Shown in pieces: positions 35,501-39,659 of a DNA stretch of 39,659 nt. The stretch comes from Ferruginibacter sp. (GTDB lineage: Bacteria > Bacteroidota > Bacteroidia > Chitinophagales > Chitinophagaceae). The stretch is from assembly GCA_030157685.1 (NCBI GenBank), contig JAOAUI010000406.1:1-39659 (forward strand), written 5' to 3'. Below the pieces are notes generated by a model, which was not told the origin of the DNA, did no database searches, and saw nothing but the letters and a program-made list of their open reading frames with translations. The translations under genes and the position numbers were made by a program. Position 1 is the stretch's first letter. Each line of letters opens with the position of its first letter.

Positions 35501-36797
35501 ATTCCAGCACTTTTTCCATTTGCGTACTTCTGGATCCCTTTATTAAAATGGCAGCATGGCTATATTGCTGATTTTTAAACCACTCTTTTGCCTCCGCAGA
35601 GTTTCGGAAATATAAGAAGCTGTGGTTTATTTTACTAAAGTCACCCCCAACCAAAACTACATCTTTCCATGCGTATCTGGCAATCAGGTCAACCAGAGCC
35701 TGATGCTCTTTCAGGCTTTCTGAACCCAATTCCATCATACCGCCAAGTATTAAAACCTTATCACTACCTTCCATCTTTACAAAATTTTCAATAGCGGCTT
35801 TCATGCTTGTTGGGTTTGCATTATAGGCATCTAAAATAATTTTGTTGCTATGTTTTTCTATTAACTGCGAGCGGCTGTTTGATGGAATATAGTTTTCCAA
35901 AGCCAGTTTTATTTTTTCATCCGGCACGTTAAAATATTTACCAATTGCAACCGCCAGTAAAATGTTAGGCAGGTTATACTCTCCAACCAGGTTTGTTTTT
36001 ATTGAATCTATATTAGCTCCTGCAGTTATTGAGACTTCCAATAAGCCAGTACTGTTTTTTACAAAGCCGGTAATGCCGGCACCCTTTGTTCCGTAGGTAA
36101 TAACCTGCGGTATTCCTTTACTCATTTTCTGCAAATAATCGTAATCCCACATTACAAAGGCAGAACCATTGTGATGCCTTAAATAATCGTAAAGTTCCCC
36201 TTTTCCTTTGCGTATACCTTCTTCGCCGCCAAAGCCCTCTAAATGGGCTTTACCGCAGTTTGTAATAACACCATGCGTGGGCATAGTGTATGCACAATAC
36301 GCTTCAATTTCTTTTTGATGATTGGCACCCATTTCTATGATGGCAACTTCTGCATCGGGTTTTATTTTCAAGATGGTTAACGGTATTCCGATGTGGTTGT
36401 TAAGATTGCCTTCGGTAGTATATGTTTTATAGGCGGCTGACAAAACTGCATGCACTAACTCTTTGGAAGTGGTTTTACCATTACTGCCTGTGATTGCAAT
36501 AAACGGTATTTGTTTGCCAGCAGCAGATACAATAAACTGTCTGCGGTGATGTAATGCTAAATCCTGCAAGGTTTTTAAAACATCGGCAACCTGTATTATT
36601 CTTTCGTCTTCAGTCTCAGGGGCTTCATCTACAACTGCATAAGCAGCGCCTTTAGCTAATGCTTCCCCGGCAAATAAATTCCCATTAAAATTTGGCCCCT
36701 TAAGGGCAAAAAACAGATCGGCTTCCTTCACCTTTCTGGTATCGGTTTGAATGGAGGGGAACTGTCGATATAATTTATATAGCGCTGACATTTGCAT
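35499..36797 (-). CDS. murF: UDP-N-acetylmuramoyl-tripeptide-D-alanyl-D-alanine ligase (stand-alone)
   Basis: FIAITGSNGKTTSKELVHAVL, NLNNHIGIPLTIL, EMGANHQKEI, LDAYNANPTSM. Confidence 0.95.
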   Translation of the reverse strand: MQMSALYKLYRQFPSIQTDTRKVKEADLFFALKGPNFNGNLFAGEALAKGAAYAVVDEAPETEDERIIQVADVLKTLQDLALHHRRQFIVSAAGKQIPFIAITGSNGKTTSKELVHAVLSAAYKTYTTEGNLNNHIGIPLTILKIKPDAEVAIIEMGANHQKEIEAYCAYTMPTHGVITNCGKAHLEGFGGEEGIRKGKGELYDYLRHHNGSAFVMWDYDYLQKMSKGIPQVITYGTKGAGITGFVKNSTGLLEVSITAGANIDSIKTNLVGEYNLPNILLAVAIGKYFNVPDEKIKLALENYIPSNSRSQLIEKHSNKIILDAYNANPTSMKAAIENFVKMEGSDKVLILGGMMELGSESLKEHQALVDLIARYAWKDVVLVGGDFSKINHSFLYFRNSAEAKEWFKNQQYSHAAILIKGSRSTQMEKVLE

Positions 36798-36801
36798 AGG
36801 T

Positions 36802-36809
36802 CAAAATTA
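36802..36809 (-). promoter_or_regulatory. -7-like box TAATTTTG, 4 nt before murF ATG
   Basis: Minus strand ..tttaattttg-acct-ATGCAA. Confidence 0.45.
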
Positions 36810-36830
36810 AAGGAGAAGCTTTAAATAAAG

Positions 36831-36870
36831 GCATAAAAAAAGCCTCACCGAAGGGGAGACTTTTTTATGC
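36831..36870. terminator. Bidirectional terminator-like hairpin between gldJ and murF
   Basis: gcataaaaaaagcctcaccgaaggggagacttttttatgc; A/T arms pair (GCATAAAAAA/TTTTTTATGC) around a GC core. Confidence 0.8.
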
Positions 36871-36887
36871 ATATCATTGTAAAAAAT

Positions 36888-38462
36888 TTATTTCTTTTTC
36901 TTACGTGAGTTTTGCTTACGCTTGCCAAAAATATTACCTTCTTTAAATCCTGGTCCTTCCGGAGGTCCAAGGTAAGTTTGTGCACAACGGAAACCAACTG
37001 TGCTTGCAGATTGGGTTTCCTGCATAAACCTGCGGGTACCTGGTGATAACCAATAAGGCCTGTCATTCCAGCTTCCACCCTTAATAACCCTTGATGAATC
37101 GTTTATTAAAGAAGTAATACCATAACCGTAAAATACGCCACTTGATGAATCACCATCAAGATAATTGATTACATCATTTTTCTGATAGTTTGCACGGTTT
37201 TTAACTTCCTCATCAGAAATATCTACTTTCTTCAAACGTCCCATACTGTCTCTTTCATATTCACCACCGGAGTTCTTATAATATTTTTGAAATTTATTAC
37301 CACGGAAGTAGTTGAAATCTTCAGCATCTGTTGAAGTCATTGGTCTGTAAACATCACCTACCCACTCACTAACGTTTCCACTCATGTTATATAAACCAAA
37401 TGCATTGGGATAAAAAGATTTGATATTACCAGGTATAGCTGCACGGTCATTTAAACCACCTGCAATACCCATATTATCACCACCGCCCCTTTTAAAGTTA
37501 GCTAAGAACTTACCTTGCCAGCTTCCACGGCGGTTATCACGTAAACCATTCGGGTTATTACTCCATGAATATATCTGCTGGTTTGAAAACAATTCCTCAC
37601 CGGATTTTTTTTCTTTGGTACGTGGGCTTGGGTTTTGCGACAACATACCATAAGCGGCATATTCCCACTCTGCTTCGGTTGGCAGGCGATAGCCCATATT
37701 CAGAATGCCATCATCCATGCGTACGGTTGAACGGGGTTTTCCGTTAACGTCTTTTAAAGCAGATTTTTTAGGCTTATTTCTACCCTGGATCATATCAGGA
37801 GCCATCAAATAGGTTTCTGTGTTGAAAGAACCGTCAGCACCGGCGCCTTTCATTTCTCTTTTAATGGCATCTTTTTTAAGGTATCCTTTGCTTTGCAGAT
37901 TCAATTCATTTACACGGTCTGTCCTCCAGATACAAAAATCGTGTGCCTGGCGCCAGTTTACACCAACAACCGGGTAATAGTTATAAGAAGGAAAACGGAA
38001 ATAATATTCTACATAAGGCTCATTGTATGCCAATTCCTCACGCCATACCAATGTATCGGGCAGTGCTTTGTTAAGAATATTGGTGTCGCCCGAGAATGTA
38101 TTTTCAAGCCAGTATAAATATTCACGATAGTGAACATTGGCTACTTCTGTTTCATCAATAAAAAATGATGGTACTGTAATACGGCGGGGTACATTATTCC
38201 AGTCGCCCATTACATCTTCATCCTTAGCACCCATTACAAATGAGCCTCCCTGAACAAAAACCAGACCTGGCCCTGCTTTTGGATATTTTACCTTGGAAAC
38301 ATGAAAATTACCCATGTTTTTATCATCGTAGTTCCAGCCGGTTGCGGATGATTTGCTTTGTTTTTTGCCAAAAAGGCCACCTTTTTTACAGGCACTTAAA
38401 GAGATTGCTGCTATTACAAGGATCATAGCGCTCTTACCAGAAAGTAATTTAGTCATATTCAT
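36888..38462 (-). CDS. gldJ: Gliding motility lipoprotein GldJ (formylglycine-generating-enzyme/SUMF1 fold)
   Basis: Lipobox ISLSACKKG; GPGLVFVQGGSFVMGAKDEDVMGDWNNVPRRITVPSFFIDETEVANVHYREYLYW; GNVSEWVGDVYRP; VIKGGSWNDRPYWLSPGTRRFM..VGFRCA. Confidence 0.9.
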   Translation of the reverse strand: MNMTKLLSGKSAMILVIAAISLSACKKGGLFGKKQSKSSATGWNYDDKNMGNFHVSKVKYPKAGPGLVFVQGGSFVMGAKDEDVMGDWNNVPRRITVPSFFIDETEVANVHYREYLYWLENTFSGDTNILNKALPDTLVWREELAYNEPYVEYYFRFPSYNYYPVVGVNWRQAHDFCIWRTDRVNELNLQSKGYLKKDAIKREMKGAGADGSFNTETYLMAPDMIQGRNKPKKSALKDVNGKPRSTVRMDDGILNMGYRLPTEAEWEYAAYGMLSQNPSPRTKEKKSGEELFSNQQIYSWSNNPNGLRDNRRGSWQGKFLANFKRGGGDNMGIAGGLNDRAAIPGNIKSFYPNAFGLYNMSGNVSEWVGDVYRPMTSTDAEDFNYFRGNKFQKYYKNSGGEYERDSMGRLKKVDISDEEVKNRANYQKNDVINYLDGDSSSGVFYGYGITSLINDSSRVIKGGSWNDRPYWLSPGTRRFMQETQSASTVGFRCAQTYLGPPEGPGFKEGNIFGKRKQNSRKKKK

Positions 38463-38961
38463 TCGTTTGTCGTATTGTTTAACGAAGGGTTTTCTTAATT
38501 ATTGTATATGAGGTTGTACTGGCTGCGAATATAAAGACTTTGGGTGAATTTGAAATATTTCTAACTCTTTTTTTAAAGTTAAATGTTAACATGCCATTTG
38601 TTAAAACCTGCAGGATAATTTTTAAAACCAAAAATTACTGCTTAAAGCCCGGGCCCGCCTTGTTGCAGTGCATTTACATGCAAATTAAATTTCAGTTAAA
38701 TCAGGCGTTATAAATACAGGATTAATTTTAATGCAGTCCTTTTCCGGACATTGAATCTCTCACTTGTATGGCAATAAAAGCGGGCAGGGCGTTTAATTTT
38801 TTTATACTATGGTTAACAATAGAAATTTCTTTAAGCAAATATCCTGCACCTTTTTGAATTATCATAAAACCCTTTACAGGCAATGGTTTCAGTATATTTA
38901 AACCAGTCGTTTTGCTTTATGTTTTATTTTTTATGGTTCGGTTATTTTAATTTTTAATTGC

Positions 38962-38995
38962 TAACCAAAAAAAATATTTTTATTTTTTTTGGTTA
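38962..38995. repeat. Perfect 15-bp inverted repeat with TTTT loop in the gldJ-porV intergenic region
   Basis: taaccaaaaaaaata-tttt-tattttttttggtta. Confidence 0.85.
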
Positions 38996-39273
38996 ATATA
39001 AACAAGTGTTATAAACTTGCACACAATAAGGATTAAACGATTTGTAATTATTGAATTGTTAATTTCTTACAAAAATAAAAGTGCTCAAAGGTTTTTTTTA
39101 TCTTGTGATTGGTTGCATAAATCCGTATTTTTGATAATTACCCAAAAGCGAAAATACACGAAGCAGCAATAAACAGCATCACATCTCGTTATTGTGACTG
39201 CATAATTGAGGAAATTGAAAATTTTTTGAGTTAAAATCCATGTTAACACACAAAATATTATAAAATAGTAGTA

Positions 39274-39303
39274 TTGTTGTGTAGAAAAAAGCCTTTATCT
39301 TTG
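39274..39303 (+). promoter_or_regulatory. Candidate porV promoter (TTG..TATCTTTG)
   Basis: ttgttgtgtagaaaaaagcctttatctttg; -7 TATCTTTG at 39296-39303 with upstream TTG at about 19-bp spacing. Confidence 0.5.
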
Positions 39304-39450
39304 AAATTCGTCTGTTTTTTAGTTTTTTTTAACAAGATTTTATAATTTAGTTGTTCATTTAAATAAAACTATTATTTTTACAACACAATACAACCATTAA
39401 ACTTAACGCTTATAGAGGTAAGTCTACCTAACCAAGACAAATCAAAACGC

Positions 39451-39659
39451 ATGAAAAAAGTAACTTTGAAACTAACTGCCTTAGTTATGTTACTGGGAGG
39501 AACAATAACTGTATCTTATGCCCAGAACAAAATAAACGTTGTAACAACTGCTGTTCCGTTTTTACGTATTTCACCTGATGCCCGCAGCGGCGGTATGGGA
39601 GATGTAGGTATTGCAACTGCACCTGATGCTAACGCGGCTTTTGCTAACATAGCCAGAAC
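39451..39659 (+). CDS. porV: Type IX secretion system outer membrane protein PorV/LptO, N-terminal part (truncated by window edge)
   Basis: MKKVTLKLTALVMLLGGTITVSYAQNKINVVTTAVPFLRISPDARSGGMGDVGIATAPDANAAFANIA. Confidence 0.9.
   Translation, partial: MKKVTLKLTALVMLLGGTITVSYAQNKINVVTTAVPFLRISPDARSGGMGDVGIATAPDANAAFANIAR

Noticed and set aside
38640-38800. Possible structured RNA with gcccgcc (38650s) and gcgggc (38780s) complementary segments
   Set aside because: Pairing is short and long-range, no recognised RNA family; left as part of the general gldJ-porV intergenic finding.
1-39659. CRISPR arrays, transposases, prophage or integron signals
   Set aside because: No regularly spaced repeats or mobile-element proteins were found on reading the sequence and ORF track.

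Overview
The window is a 39.7-kb chromosomal segment from a Bacteroidota genome, probably Chitinophagaceae-like judging by protein style, TAnnTTTG-type promoter boxes and type IX secretion/gliding genes; no database search was run. Most genes are recognisable: an iscS(partial)-iscU-iscA Fe-S cluster; gldF-gldG-terC-murF/alr-lspA in one direction; fumC; a large T9SS-sorted metalloprotease; a GH29-GH3-GH29 glycosidase cluster; an enoyl-CoA hydratase; a transglutaminase / alpha-E / circularly permuted ATP-grasp operon; a B12-binding protein; an unusual ABC ATPase plus polytopic membrane protein pair; gltX; two paralogous lipoproteins flanking a polysaccharide deacetylase; tatD; tRNA-Ser(GGA); a stand-alone murF; gldJ; and the start of porV. 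The best candidates for under-described biology are (1) the ABC ATPase with a helical N-terminal extension and non-canonical signature motif plus a membrane partner with a ~215-aa extracytoplasmic insert, (2) the ATP-grasp/alpha-E/transglutaminase operon, (3) the degenerate MurF half of the MurF-Alr fusion next to an intact MurF, carrying an in-frame 22-bp palindrome insertion, (4) the paralogous lipoprotein pair, (5) TAnnTTTG boxes sitting 4-9 nt before start codons (candidate leaderless mRNAs), and (6) the ~1-kb structured gldJ-porV intergenic region. No CRISPR array, transposase or prophage was seen.
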